A DNA stretch of 64,000 nt. Source: Sulfuricaulis sp040901545 (lineage in GTDB: Bacteria; Pseudomonadota; Gammaproteobacteria; Acidiferrobacterales; Sulfurifustaceae). A model generated the notes under the pieces. The model was not told where the DNA came from. It did no database searches and worked only from the letters and a program-made list of their open reading frames with translations. Location of the stretch: positions 62,001 to 126,000 of the forward strand of contig NZ_JBBDYL010000031.1 of NCBI RefSeq assembly GCF_040901545.1, given 5' to 3'. Below, piece by piece: positions 53,334 to 61,967 of the stretch; the first letter of the stretch is position 1, and each line of letters starts with the position of its first letter. The position numbers and the translations under genes are program-made.

Positions 53334-53918
53334 ATGGCACGAATGAAATTCCTTAGCGATGCTGAACGCTGCATTGAGTGCAACGGATGTGTGACAGCCT
53401 GCAAGAACGAGAACGAAGTTCCTTGGGGCGTTAACCGACGACGCGTGATTACGTTAAATGACGGCGTCCCCGGAGAGAAGTCAATCTCGGTGGCATGCAT
53501 GCACTGCACCGACGCGCCCTGTGCGGCGGTCTGTCCGGTGGACTGCTTTTACACCACCGACGATGGAATCGTCTTGCACGACAAGGACATCTGCATCGGC
53601 TGTGGATACTGTTTTTACGCCTGCCCGTTCGGCGCCCCGCAATATCCGCAAAAATCGGCGTTTGGCGTCCGCGGCAAGATGGATAAATGTACCTTCTGCG
53701 CCGGCGGCCCGCCCGCGGACAACTCCGACGCTGAGTATGAAAAGTATGGAAGCAATCGGATTGCCCAGGGCAAACTCCCGGCTTGCGCCGAGATGTGCGC
53801 CACCAAGGCGCTCATTGCCGGTGACGGCGACGTGGTGGCCGATATCTATCGCCAGCGCATCTTGAAGCGCGGCGGCCGGCCCCAGACTTGGGGCTGGGAA
53901 GTGGCTTACAAAGGCTGA
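53334..53918 (+). CDS. fdhB: formate dehydrogenase iron-sulfur (beta) subunit
   Basis: A 194-residue ferredoxin-type subunit with four cysteine clusters: CIECNGCVTAC, CMHCTDAPCAAVCP, CIGCGYCFYACP and a variant CTFC...CAEMC group. These give four [4Fe-4S] clusters forming a wire to the membrane subunit. No Tat signal is present, so it is carried out with the catalytic subunit. A strong terminator follows at 53928. Confidence 0.93.
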   Translation: MARMKFLSDAERCIECNGCVTACKNENEVPWGVNRRRVITLNDGVPGEKSISVACMHCTDAPCAAVCPVDCFYTTDDGIVLHDKDICIGCGYCFYACPFGAPQYPQKSAFGVRGKMDKCTFCAGGPPADNSDAEYEKYGSNRIAQGKLPACAEMCATKALIAGDGDVVADIYRQRILKRGGRPQTWGWEVAYKG

Positions 53919-53927
53919 CAAAGCACC

Positions 53928-53961
53928 AGGGAAGGAGGCTCAACTCCTTCCCTTTTTTTTT
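53928..53961 (+). terminator. intrinsic terminator after fdhB
   Basis: AGGGAAGGAG at 53928-53937 pairs with CTCCTTCCCT at 53944-53953 and runs into nine T residues. It lies inside the formate dehydrogenase cluster, so it would lower expression of the lipoprotein and cytochrome genes relative to fdhA-fdhB. Confidence 0.85.
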
Positions 53962-54002
53962 CGACGCCCGGTAATTAGGATTATTTAACTAAGGAACTGG
54001 AC

Positions 54003-54203
54003 ATGCACGGAAAAACTATATATTTCGCCATTACGGCCGCTGTCGCTATCGGTCTTGCAGGTTGTTCCGAATCGCCAAATGTGAAGCTATACAAACCGGG
54101 GGTATATAAGGGCTCGACGGATCCACTGCTGGAAAAGCAGCGCAGTGCCGAGAAGCAGACTGCGCTACGGGAACGTTTTGAATTGGTGCAAAAGGACCGG
54201 TAG
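54003..54203 (+). CDS. small lipoprotein in the formate dehydrogenase operon
   Basis: A 66-residue protein with a lipobox GLAGC; the lipidated Cys is residue 21. The mature part is short, polar and charged (KLYKPGVYKGSTDPLLEKQ). Similar small lipoproteins occur between the beta and gamma subunits in related operons. No function is known. A 200-base gap follows, with a possible TTGACA promoter element at 54227-54232 before fdhC. Confidence 0.75.
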   Translation: MHGKTIYFAITAAVAIGLAGCSESPNVKLYKPGVYKGSTDPLLEKQRSAEKQTALRERFELVQKDR

Positions 54204-54404
54204 TAAACGAAGAAGATATAAAGGATTTGACAGCACTTTCCGATATCAAAAATAAATCGGGAACAGACTATAAAAGTAACGCGCCCGAACCCCAGTGCTG
54301 GATGAGGAGTGGTGATAGCGAAGGCCGTACAGTCTGTTTGGCGGGATGTGCGGAAACGAAGACTAATCGCTTAACTATAAGTGTGAAACAGGAGGTCAGT
54401 GGCT

Positions 54405-55493
54405 ATGGGACAATTACTCCGGAAAAATCTCCCCGACAGTAAGTCGGCACGACACAAAAGCATCATGATAAAAAGTTTTCTCGTCATTCTAGTGGGAGTA
54501 ATGGCGCTGCCTCTGTTTGGCTACCTCTATGCCTACATGTCTCCGCAAACAGTCCAGGCCGCCGCCAAGCAGGAGACCAACCCGCGGGCCAATTTCTGGC
54601 GCGTCGTGCGTGAAGGAAATCAGGGTTACACCTCTGCCTCCGGACCGTATACGACCGAGGTGTTGATTCAGAACGGCGGCGAGAACTGGCGCAACCTGCG
54701 CAACGGACCGGTATCTTATTATTCGACTTGGTGGTTGGCCGTTGCTTTACTCATTATTGGCATCTTTTTCATCGTTCGCGGCAGAATCAAGTTGGAGCAA
54801 CGACCATCGGGGCGGACGGTGGAACGATGGAGCCTGCAGGAACGAGTCTTGCACTGGTACACGGCGACTCTGTTCATCATACTTACCATATCGGGCGTAA
54901 GCCTCCTGTTCGGGCGGGCAGTTTTAATTCCCGTGTTCGGGCTCAAAGGATTTTCGGTCTATGCGGATTTTGCCATCGCCCTGCACAACTATCTCGGCCC
55001 GTTCTTTGTCGTGGGCATCGCGCTGGAGCTCATCTCTTGGATTAAACACAATATCCCCAATAAAACAGATTGGGATTGGCTCAAGAAGGGTGGTGGCATG
55101 ATCGGCCGTGGATCGCATCCGCATGCCGGGCGGATGAACGGTGGTGAAAAAATCTGGTTTTGGATCATTGCCACGGTTGGTTTGGGGGTATGCATTACCG
55201 GATTGATCCTGGATTTTCCGAATTTCGGGCAGACACGCGAGACAATGCAATTGTCTAATCTGATCCATACCGTCCTCGCCGTAATCTGGGTATCGGTCGC
55301 GTTCGGACATATCTATATAGGCACGATCGGAACCGAGGGCGCTGTCGAAGCCATGGCGACCGGAAGGGTAAGCGTGGAATGGGCCAAGCAACACCATGAT
55401 CAGTGGTATGAGGAAGTTCGCGGGAAAGCAGAAACAGAAGGCGCGTCCAAAGTCGGACGCGGCGCCGCGTCGCCTCGAGGCTCATCCAGCTAA
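54405..55493 (+). CDS. fdhC: formate dehydrogenase cytochrome b (gamma) subunit
   Basis: A 362-residue membrane protein from ATG 54405, with AGGAGG nine bases upstream; GTG 54399 is an alternative. It has an N-terminal helix, a periplasmic domain of about 60 residues containing NFWRVVREGNQGYTS, then four more helices. Heme-ligand candidates are His in RVLHWYTA, ALHNYLGP and LIHTVLAVIW. It anchors the enzyme and passes electrons to quinone. The C-terminus is a charged low-complexity tail. A hairpin terminator follows. Confidence 0.9.
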   Translation: MGQLLRKNLPDSKSARHKSIMIKSFLVILVGVMALPLFGYLYAYMSPQTVQAAAKQETNPRANFWRVVREGNQGYTSASGPYTTEVLIQNGGENWRNLRNGPVSYYSTWWLAVALLIIGIFFIVRGRIKLEQRPSGRTVERWSLQERVLHWYTATLFIILTISGVSLLFGRAVLIPVFGLKGFSVYADFAIALHNYLGPFFVVGIALELISWIKHNIPNKTDWDWLKKGGGMIGRGSHPHAGRMNGGEKIWFWIIATVGLGVCITGLILDFPNFGQTRETMQLSNLIHTVLAVIWVSVAFGHIYIGTIGTEGAVEAMATGRVSVEWAKQHHDQWYEEVRGKAETEGASKVGRGAASPRGSSS

Positions 55494-55522
55494 TAACCGC
55501 GATATTTTAGTTCACCGCGAAG

Positions 55523-55560
55523 GGCTCGGGCGCGCTACGGCACACCGGGCCTTTTGCTTT
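55523..55560 (+). terminator. intrinsic terminator after fdhC
   Basis: GGCTCGG at 55523-55529 pairs with CCGGGCC at 55545-55551 (one G-T pair) and is followed by TTTTGCTTT. It should end the formate dehydrogenase operon before sodC. Confidence 0.65.
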
Positions 55561-55599
55561 TCAATTTCCAGATTACACCTGAAATAAGGAGATGGTGCC

Positions 55600-56127
55600 A
55601 TGTATGCAATTCATGCCCTGCTGGCGGGATTCGTGTTTGGTGTTTTTTCATCACTGTCTTTTGCGGCACAAGTAACCTTGACGATACACAGCATCGACTC
55701 AAAAGGGATAGGCAAGTCTATTGGAACAGTTCGTATTGCGGACCATAAGGAAGGCCTGGTATTGATCCCCAAGCTTAAAGGTCTGCAACCGGGTGAACAT
55801 GGATTTCATTTCCATGAAAACCCGAGCTGCAAACCGAAGGAGCAAGATGGGAAAATGACTGCCGGCCTTGCCGCGGGCGGCCATTATGACCCCGCAAAAG
55901 CAGGCAAGCATGCCGGCCCTACGGGCACAGGGCATTTGGGCGACCTCCCGGCACTGGTAGTCAATGACAAGGGGGTGGCCGAGGGACGACTGGTGGCCCC
56001 GCGCCTTAAGGTATCGGACCTGAAGGGACGGTCGCTGATGATTCACGCCGGCGGAGACAATTATTCGGACGACCCAAAGCCTCTTGGAGGGGGCGGTGCA
56101 AGGGTCGCCTGTGGTGTGATAAAATAA
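55600..56127 (+). CDS. sodC: periplasmic Cu/Zn superoxide dismutase
   Basis: A 175-residue SodC with a signal peptide ending near FAA (residue 23). Copper and zinc ligands are visible in GFHFHENPSC, GGHYDP, TGHLGDLPAL and MIHAGGDNYSD; the disulfide partner Cys is in RVACGVIK. It removes superoxide in the periplasm. TAAGGAG lies before the ATG. It lies beside a periplasmic molybdoenzyme but is not obviously in its operon. Confidence 0.95.
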   Translation: MYAIHALLAGFVFGVFSSLSFAAQVTLTIHSIDSKGIGKSIGTVRIADHKEGLVLIPKLKGLQPGEHGFHFHENPSCKPKEQDGKMTAGLAAGGHYDPAKAGKHAGPTGTGHLGDLPALVVNDKGVAEGRLVAPRLKVSDLKGRSLMIHAGGDNYSDDPKPLGGGGARVACGVIK

Positions 56128-56183
56128 AATATATATAGTATTAAAGTAGTTATAAGCGCTTGATTGGGTGAGAATCATTCCGC

Positions 56184-56420
56184 ATGGCCTTGCAGATAAA
56201 ATATTTCGCCTCACTGCGTGAGCGAATGGGGCGCGACGGCGATTCCATCGACAATACCGCCAAAATGAATCGCGTCGCGGACGTCTGGTCTTACGTGTCG
56301 GGAGACAAGCCGTTTCCGGCGAATATGCTCGTGGCCGTGAATATGCAATACGCCGATCTGACCCAGGAAGTTAAAGACGGCGATGAAGTGGCCTTTTTCC
56401 CGCCCGTGACCGGAGGTTGA
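56184..56420 (+). CDS. moaD: molybdopterin synthase small subunit MoaD
   Basis: A 78-residue ubiquitin-like sulfur carrier ending in the required double glycine (FPPVTGG). It begins MALQIKYFASLRERMG, typical of MoaD. The thiocarboxylated C-terminus delivers sulfur to precursor Z within MoaE. It lies one base before moaE. Confidence 0.95.
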   Translation: MALQIKYFASLRERMGRDGDSIDNTAKMNRVADVWSYVSGDKPFPANMLVAVNMQYADLTQEVKDGDEVAFFPPVTGG

Positions 56421-56421
56421 G

Positions 56422-56889
56422 ATGGGAATCGAGCTACGCACAAGCGGTTTTAACCCATCCCAGGAGCTGGCCATTTATCAGGAAAAAGTAGTCGGCCGTA
56501 GCGGAAAATTCGGCGCGGTCATCAGTTTCGTGGGCACGATGCGTGATTTCAATGAAGATCGCGCGGTGCAGGGCATGACACTGGAACATTATCCCGGCAT
56601 GACTGAAAAACATTTGCAACTGATCCATGACGAAGCCGGGCAGCGGTGGGACATTCTGGATGCCCTGGTGATTCACCGGGTTGGCGAAATCCGTCCGGGC
56701 GAACCTATCGTTCTGGTGGCGGTATGGTCGGCGCACCGGGCCGCGGCCTTCGAGGCTTGCCGATACCTGATCGAGGAACTCAAAACACGCGCTCCGTTCT
56801 GGAAGAATGAGCAGCATCACGCAACCACGCATTGGGTCGAGCACAACACCTCAGTTACCCGACTCGCCGCAACAAGACAGGTTAAGTGA
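56422..56889 (+). CDS. moaE: molybdopterin synthase catalytic subunit MoaE
   Basis: A 155-residue MoaE with GAVISFVGTMRDFNEDRAVQ, VIHRVGEIRPGEPIVLVAVWSAHR (core cited) and the catalytic Lys in RAPFWKNE-like TRAPFWKNEQ. The complex with MoaD makes molybdopterin from cyclic pyranopterin. GGAGG lies seven bases before the ATG at the end of moaD. MoaC is not in the window. Confidence 0.95.
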   Translation: MGIELRTSGFNPSQELAIYQEKVVGRSGKFGAVISFVGTMRDFNEDRAVQGMTLEHYPGMTEKHLQLIHDEAGQRWDILDALVIHRVGEIRPGEPIVLVAVWSAHRAAAFEACRYLIEELKTRAPFWKNEQHHATTHWVEHNTSVTRLAATRQVK

Positions 56890-56920
56890 CATCCTCGATC
56901 GACAGGAATAATATTTTCTC

Positions 56921-57670
56921 ATGATCAGCGGAAAAGCAGCGCGCTGTATCGCGGCGGTCATGTTGCTTGTCCAGAACGCGGCATGGGCGGGCGCCGACGA
57001 AAAATGGATTCGCGCCTTAATCGCGCGCGATCTCCCGGTTATAGAATACCTCGCCTCTCAGGGCGCCAATGTCAATCTGACGACGAATGACGGGAGGACC
57101 GCTTTGATGCTGGCAGCCGGAACAGGACATGTGGACCTGCTGCAAAAGCTGCTAGCGGCCAAGGCCGATGTCAATTACACCAACGACCGGGGCGGGACGG
57201 CATTGATGTACGCCGCCACGGGGGGTGATCCGAATTCGGTCGAGTTGCTTTTGTCCCATGGCGCAGCGGTGAATGTCAAAGCGGCCAACGGGTGGACGGC
57301 GGTAACGCTCGCATCGGCCAAAGGTTATGAAACGATTGTCAAGCGTTTGCTCAACGCCGGATCCGATGTCAATGTCGCGGATATTTATGGATTGACCCCG
57401 TTGATGCGGGCCGTCTCCGGCCAGAAACTGGAGGTGGTGCGCATTCTGTTGGATCAAAAAACACTTCGGATAAACGCCAGAGATGACCAGGGAGAAACGG
57501 CGTTACACTACGCGGCTGCCTCGGGCTTCAGGGAAATTTCGCGTTTGCTGCTAAACCGTGGCGCCGATGCCGCTTCCAGGGATTCCGCCGGCCGGACACC
57601 GGCGAAAGTTGCGATGGCGGAAGGCCATTCCGAACTGGCTGAGTTTATTGAAAAATTCTCCCGTAAATAA
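56921..57670 (+). CDS. ankyrin repeat protein, probably exported
   Basis: A 249-residue protein with a signal peptide (about 1-23, ending AWAGA) and six ankyrin repeats. Typical repeat phrases are GRTALMLAAGTGHVDLLQKLL, GGTALMYAATGG, GLTPLMRAVSGQ and GETALHYAAASG. The repeats should mediate protein binding in the periplasm. It lies 31 bases after moaE but is not a known cofactor gene. It is convergent with the Rieske-like gene. Confidence 0.88.
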   Translation: MISGKAARCIAAVMLLVQNAAWAGADEKWIRALIARDLPVIEYLASQGANVNLTTNDGRTALMLAAGTGHVDLLQKLLAAKADVNYTNDRGGTALMYAATGGDPNSVELLLSHGAAVNVKAANGWTAVTLASAKGYETIVKRLLNAGSDVNVADIYGLTPLMRAVSGQKLEVVRILLDQKTLRINARDDQGETALHYAAASGFREISRLLLNRGADAASRDSAGRTPAKVAMAEGHSELAEFIEKFSRK

Positions 57671-57691
57671 GAAGCCTTGCTGTGCGTGGTG

Positions 57692-58438
57692 TTAGCACAG
57701 TATCTGGGTTTCACAATACTTGGCCAACGGAATGACGGCGGTTTTATTGTCAATTTTTTTACGAATGTTTGTTTTATTAAGCTCCAAGGCCAGCCGAAAA
57801 GAAAACTTTTCAAAAAACTGGTCGAACATCTCACCACCGTAAATGCCTGTTGCGTGGAGCGATCTGGCGTTATTATCGTATTCCAGCACGATAGCGGCCA
57901 ACGGCTGGGGTGCCGGCCCACCCAGAACTTTCGCGCCACGTAGCGGGTCATAGACGCTTTTCTCGGAACAACAGTAAATGACCTGTCCCCGGTGGTTGAG
58001 CTTCTTCTCCTTGTTCCGATAACTGACGGACTCATGGCGATAATTGATGAAGCTCACGGCACGGGCCGGATGCGACATCTTGTGCGCGCATATGGCGGAG
58101 AAGGCGACAATGGAATTTTCCGGTCCTACACCGCCCTGCCATTGATAGTGTTTTCCATCCTCGGTCTCCAGTTGAGTATTTTTTTCTGTCGGCCGTCCCA
58201 GATTCAACAGGAAGCAAGGTGTTGAAATATAAGGGTAATGAAACAGATAATTTTCCCCGATTTTCAAATCGGATGGTGTGATCGGATGACCTTCGGAGTC
58301 AACCAATCTGGCGCGCTGATACAGGTGAAACTTGCCGTCTGTTTTTGCCAGCAAATTCGGGTTGGCGCCGACAGTGGCGATCGCCGATGCGCAGAGCTTG
58401 ACGAAATTTCTGCGGCTGATCTTTGGTTCTCGGCTCAT
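57692..58438 (-). CDS. Tat-exported Rieske-like protein with an incomplete cluster motif
   Basis: A 248-residue protein from ATG 58438, with GGAG about eight bases upstream. A Tat signal is present (KISRRNFVKLCASA). The Rieske domain has the first ligand pair CAH in AICAHKMSHPA. The second motif reads YCCSEKSVYDP; normal Rieske proteins have CPCHGSxFD, so the Cys is kept but the His is replaced by Glu. A [2Fe-2S] cluster with usual ligands is therefore doubtful. Its electron partners are not identified. It is convergent with the ankyrin gene. Confidence 0.75.
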   Translation of the reverse strand: MSREPKISRRNFVKLCASAIATVGANPNLLAKTDGKFHLYQRARLVDSEGHPITPSDLKIGENYLFHYPYISTPCFLLNLGRPTEKNTQLETEDGKHYQWQGGVGPENSIVAFSAICAHKMSHPARAVSFINYRHESVSYRNKEKKLNHRGQVIYCCSEKSVYDPLRGAKVLGGPAPQPLAAIVLEYDNNARSLHATGIYGGEMFDQFFEKFSFRLALELNKTNIRKKIDNKTAVIPLAKYCETQILC

Positions 58439-58606
58439 GGTAAGTATCTCCGTTTTCGTCGTAATATAGGGGACATGCAGCGCCAGTCGGCCAAACGCCA
58501 TTCAAGCAGAATTTAATTGCAAAAGTAAATCCCCCTCGTCGGATATTTTGGGTAGTGCGCACGGTCGGTATCGCGGGGACTTCCAAGACGGTGTACGATT
58601 TCAATC

Positions 58607-59086
58607 ATGCGCTTCCCTCGCGTTATCCGCCTGGATGACTCAGACAGCCAAATCTACGAGAATCCGGCCGTTCCCGGGGAATGGGCGGTCCCGGGATCGT
58701 TTGTATTTATGAATGTCGACCCGGGTGCGCTGGCGGGAAAGCCAAAGCAGGCCTTTTTACACGGCTTTTTGGGTACCGAAAGTTTTGGCTGGGCCACGCT
58801 CGTGACGGTCGCTGAAATCAGTGATGACGAATACCAGTCTGTTATCGAGCGCCTTGCATCTCACTTTATGCAAAATACCGGCGCCCCTGACAGATCGGCG
58901 GCTTTGAAGGCCGCGCGCGAGGAAGCCAGCTTCGCTGCAAGCCTCTGTGAACATGCTGTGCTTACGCTGCTCACGCTCGAACGCAAGGTGGAAGACGAAT
59001 CCATTGTTGAAAACTTCAGGGTTGTACGTCTTCCGGACGCATCCGACCATGCCGCCATGAAGCTTTGGACGGTGGATGACAACTGA
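58607..59086 (+). CDS. DUF6505 family protein
   Basis: A 159-residue soluble protein with FPRVIRLDDSDSQIYENPAVPGEWAVPG near its start (core cited), FLHGFLGTESFGWATLV in the middle and an acidic C-terminus. It matches what I recall of DUF6505. No enzyme motif is visible. It lies 59 bases before a biotin/lipoate-ligase-like gene and probably acts with it. Such pairs often sit near molybdoenzyme genes, so an accessory role in formate dehydrogenase maturation is a reasonable guess. Confidence 0.75.
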   Translation: MRFPRVIRLDDSDSQIYENPAVPGEWAVPGSFVFMNVDPGALAGKPKQAFLHGFLGTESFGWATLVTVAEISDDEYQSVIERLASHFMQNTGAPDRSAALKAAREEASFAASLCEHAVLTLLTLERKVEDESIVENFRVVRLPDASDHAAMKLWTVDDN

Positions 59087-59144
59087 CTAATATTAACTAC
59101 GGCCTGCAAGCAGTTTCCTAATCAAATCGTGCTTCGGAAATAAA

Positions 59145-59903
59145 ATGAGTGCATCGGTGGATCTCCCGCATGTTTATGAATTGGTCCAGTGCGATGTCAT
59201 TGACAGCGTCGTGGCGGAGGCCGGGCGTCTTGCTCGGGCGGGTGCGGACGAGGGAACGCTGGTATGGGCGCAAGAACAATCCGCGGCCCGGGACCGGTTT
59301 GGCCAACCGCAGCCTGCACCTCGCGGCAATCTCTATATTTGCCTGATTCTCCGGCCGGAGAGCGCGCTCGCGGTTGCCCAGCAACTCGTTCTTGTTTCCA
59401 CCATCAGTCTGGGTCTGACAATCGCCGAAGCGGCGCCACCCATGACCGAGCTGCGCTATCGATGGCCTGATGCCGTGCTGCTTAATAATGCCGATACGGG
59501 GGTTATTACATTCGTGCCGGGGCCTGAAAACGCCGGCAATCTGGAATGGTTGTTACTCGGAGTAACGGCGAATGTGAATCATGTCCCCGTGGCGCTCGAT
59601 GTCTACAGCACCAGCCTCCAGGCGGAAGGGATGGAACGCGTATCCGCCGCCGAGGTGCTACAGGGATTCAGCCGCCATTTTCTTTCCGGGATCAACCGCT
59701 GGGCCGACGCCGGGTTTGCGCAGACGCGCAAGACCTTCATGCACCGGATGGAAGGCCTGGGAAAAGTACAGGAAGTCCGCCTGAAAAATGAAACAATCAT
59801 TGGCAAGCTTGTGGAACTGGATGAGCAGGGCGCGCTCATCCTCGAGCGGGAAGATGGGGCCCGCCGTGTTATCACCGTAACCGACTATCTCGGACTTTCC
59901 TGA
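59145..59903 (+). CDS. biotin/lipoate A/B protein ligase-family protein with altered ATP/biotin motif
   Basis: A 252-residue protein with a BirA-like catalytic fold (about 1-190) and a C-terminal beta domain. The usual GRGRRGR segment of biotin ligases reads AARDRFGQPQPAPRGNLY here, retaining the GNLY part. The later KWPND-like segment is RWPDAVLLNNAD, with the family Lys missing. The C-terminus resembles the BPL_C domain. Activity as a true biotin ligase is therefore uncertain. It is paired with DUF6505. Confidence 0.72.
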   Translation: MSASVDLPHVYELVQCDVIDSVVAEAGRLARAGADEGTLVWAQEQSAARDRFGQPQPAPRGNLYICLILRPESALAVAQQLVLVSTISLGLTIAEAAPPMTELRYRWPDAVLLNNADTGVITFVPGPENAGNLEWLLLGVTANVNHVPVALDVYSTSLQAEGMERVSAAEVLQGFSRHFLSGINRWADAGFAQTRKTFMHRMEGLGKVQEVRLKNETIIGKLVELDEQGALILEREDGARRVITVTDYLGLS

Positions 59904-59928
59904 GGAAAAAGAGGGAGTTCCAGAGGCA

Positions 59929-60525
59929 TTAACATGCCGATGGCGGTAGCTTGCGTGCGATTAAATACGTAAGGCTATCTGCAAGCAGGTCTGAATCGTT
60001 GGTCGCGAGCAGATGAAAATCGGAAAAACTCTTTTGCAACTCACCGTGCCTCAGGAGATATTCTTTATTAAAGCCTGGGTGATTTTGCTGGTGGTTGACG
60101 TTGAAAGTCTTGTAGATTACCAGCCCGTTGGGTTTGATGGACCTTTTAATCTGAGGAATTAGCGGCCGATAAAGAAAGCGCACAACCAGCACCAAGTCGA
60201 AATACGCATTGGGAAGGGTAAAATGTTCTAGATCCGCGGCAATCAGGCTTATAGGAAGTTTTTTCCCGCGGATCGCTTCGCGACAATAACGCAGCCCCGT
60301 AATGCTGCCGTCAACGGCGATGACACGATAACCGCGTGTGGCAAGGTAAATCGCATTGTGCCCCACGCCGCATGCCAGATCCAAGGCAGTTCCTTTCCCG
60401 TCCAGTAAATTGGAATGACTAGTTAATATCGAATCGGGTTCGAATTCAGGATTGGGATTTCCTTCACGGTATTTCCGGTTCCAGCGTACGATATCGTCGT
60501 GCATGGCTAAGGTATGGTCGTACAT
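59929..60525 (-). CDS. class I SAM-dependent methyltransferase
   Basis: A 198-residue methyltransferase from ATG 60525; a TTG 18 bases earlier overlaps livF. Motif I is ALDLACGVGHNAIYLA, followed by VIAVDGS for the acidic ribose ligand and YFDLVLVVRFLYR for the post-II region. It resembles TehB-type or small-molecule methyltransferases. The substrate is unknown. It lies just downstream of a Liv importer and may be in the same transcript. Confidence 0.85.
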   Translation of the reverse strand: MYDHTLAMHDDIVRWNRKYREGNPNPEFEPDSILTSHSNLLDGKGTALDLACGVGHNAIYLATRGYRVIAVDGSITGLRYCREAIRGKKLPISLIAADLEHFTLPNAYFDLVLVVRFLYRPLIPQIKRSIKPNGLVIYKTFNVNHQQNHPGFNKEYLLRHGELQKSFSDFHLLATNDSDLLADSLTYLIARKLPPSAC

Positions 60526-60532
60526 TCGCGAG

Positions 60533-61237
60533 TTACAGGCCAAGATAAGCCTCGCGCACGCGCTCGTTGGCTAGCAGTTCCTTGCCGGTTCCCGCGAGCG
60601 CGACGCGGCCGGACTCCAATACGTAGCCGCGATGGGCGAGTTCCAGGGCGTGCTCGGTATTCTGTTCCACCAGCAGCACGGTGACGCCACGGCGGTTGAT
60701 CTCACGGATGACGCGGAACATCTCTTCCACCAGAATTGGCGCGAGACCCAGCGACGGTTCATCGAGCATCAGGATTTTCGGTCCGGCCATAAGGCCGCGG
60801 CCGATAGCCACCATTTGCTGTTCGCCTCCCGACAGCGTGCCGGCGAGTTGAGTCTGGCGTTCACGTAACAGTGGAAATATTTCGAATACCTGCTCAATCC
60901 GTTGCGGGCGCTGGGCGCGTGCGGCCGCGGAGTATCCGCCAAGCATCAGGTTGTCGCGCACGCTCATTTGAGGAAACAATTTGCGACCTTCCGGTACCTG
61001 GATCACGCCGAGTTCCACCACTTTCGCGGGCGCGCACTGATTGAGCCGTTGGCCATCGAGCGTGATGTTACCGGCTTTGGAGCGTAGCAGAGCCGAGAGG
61101 GTCTTGATGACAGTTGTCTTGCCGGCACCGTTAGCGCCGACCAGCGCCACTATTTCGCCTGCTCCCACTTCAAAGCTCACACCCCACAGGGCCTGAATCT
61201 TCCCGTAGGCGACCTCGAGATTTTCGACGCGCAGCAT
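60533..61237 (-). CDS. livF: second branched-chain amino-acid-type ABC ATPase LivF
   Basis: A 234-residue ATPase with Walker A GANGAGKTT, signature LSGGEQQMVAIGRGL, Walker B LMLDEPSLGLAP and H-loop LLVEQNTEHAL. It is of normal LivF length, unlike the extended copy at 38094. One base separates it from livG. This is the fifth gene of a minus-strand importer operon whose binding protein runs off the window. Confidence 0.93.
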   Translation of the reverse strand: MLRVENLEVAYGKIQALWGVSFEVGAGEIVALVGANGAGKTTVIKTLSALLRSKAGNITLDGQRLNQCAPAKVVELGVIQVPEGRKLFPQMSVRDNLMLGGYSAAARAQRPQRIEQVFEIFPLLRERQTQLAGTLSGGEQQMVAIGRGLMAGPKILMLDEPSLGLAPILVEEMFRVIREINRRGVTVLLVEQNTEHALELAHRGYVLESGRVALAGTGKELLANERVREAYLGL

Positions 61238-61238
61238 G

Positions 61239-61958
61239 TCACGCCACCCGTTTGCCGAAATAGGCTGAAATTACGGCGGGATCGCTCACCACCTGTGCCG
61301 GCGGCCCTTCCGCGATTTTTTCACCTTGGCGTATGACAACCACGCGGTGCGAGATGCGCATGATCGCCTTCATGACATGCTCGACCAGAATAACAGTGAT
61401 ACCGGTTGCGTGAATGTGTTCGATCAGTCCGCAGGCGTCTTCCATTTCTCGAGGATTCAGGCCTCCCAAGGGTTCGTCAAGCAACAGCAGTTTCGGTCCG
61501 GTGGCGAGGGCGCGTGCTATTTCCATCCGCTTCTGGTCGCTGAGTGTCAGGTCCGATGCCGGAATATCGAGCTTGTCGGCGAGCCCCACCTGTTTGAGAG
61601 CGCGTACGGCCTCGGCATCAGCCTGCGCGCGGTCGCCGAGACGCACCAGGGCCGCGAGTGCCGCGTTTTCGCGCACCGTCAGATGCGGGAACGGCTTCAC
61701 GATCTGAAATGTGCGCGCGATGCCGCGGCGCGTGACGGCGTAGGGCTTCAGCCCCACGATGTTTTCGTTATCAAGCCGGATGTCTCCCATCGTGGGAGAA
61801 AGGAACCCGGTGATGAGGTTGAATATTGTGGTTTTGCCCGAACCGTTTGGTCCGATGAGGCCGAGGATTTCGCCCGCCGCAACGGTAAACGACAAATTCG
61901 ACACGGCGCGCAGGCCGCCAAAATTGCGTGTAAGTCCGGATATCTCGAGCAATGCCAT
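61239..61958 (-). CDS. livG: second branched-chain amino-acid-type ABC ATPase LivG
   Basis: A 239-residue ATPase with Walker A GPNGSGKTT, Walker B LLLDEPLGGLNP and H-loop ILVEHVMKAIM. The signature position reads DLTLSDQKRMEIARAL, which is SDQ rather than GGQ, a pattern often seen in LivG. It lies nine bases after livM. Confidence 0.92.
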   Translation of the reverse strand: MALLEISGLTRNFGGLRAVSNLSFTVAAGEILGLIGPNGSGKTTIFNLITGFLSPTMGDIRLDNENIVGLKPYAVTRRGIARTFQIVKPFPHLTVRENAALAALVRLGDRAQADAEAVRALKQVGLADKLDIPASDLTLSDQKRMEIARALATGPKLLLLDEPLGGLNPREMEDACGLIEHIHATGITVILVEHVMKAIMRISHRVVVIRQGEKIAEGPPAQVVSDPAVISAYFGKRVA

Positions 61959-61967
61959 GGTGCGATA

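Noticed and set aside
54227..54442. 71-codon frame starting with TTG between the lipoprotein and fdhC
   Set aside because: It overlaps the fdhC start in another frame and lacks similarity; the TTG is more likely part of a TTGACA promoter box.
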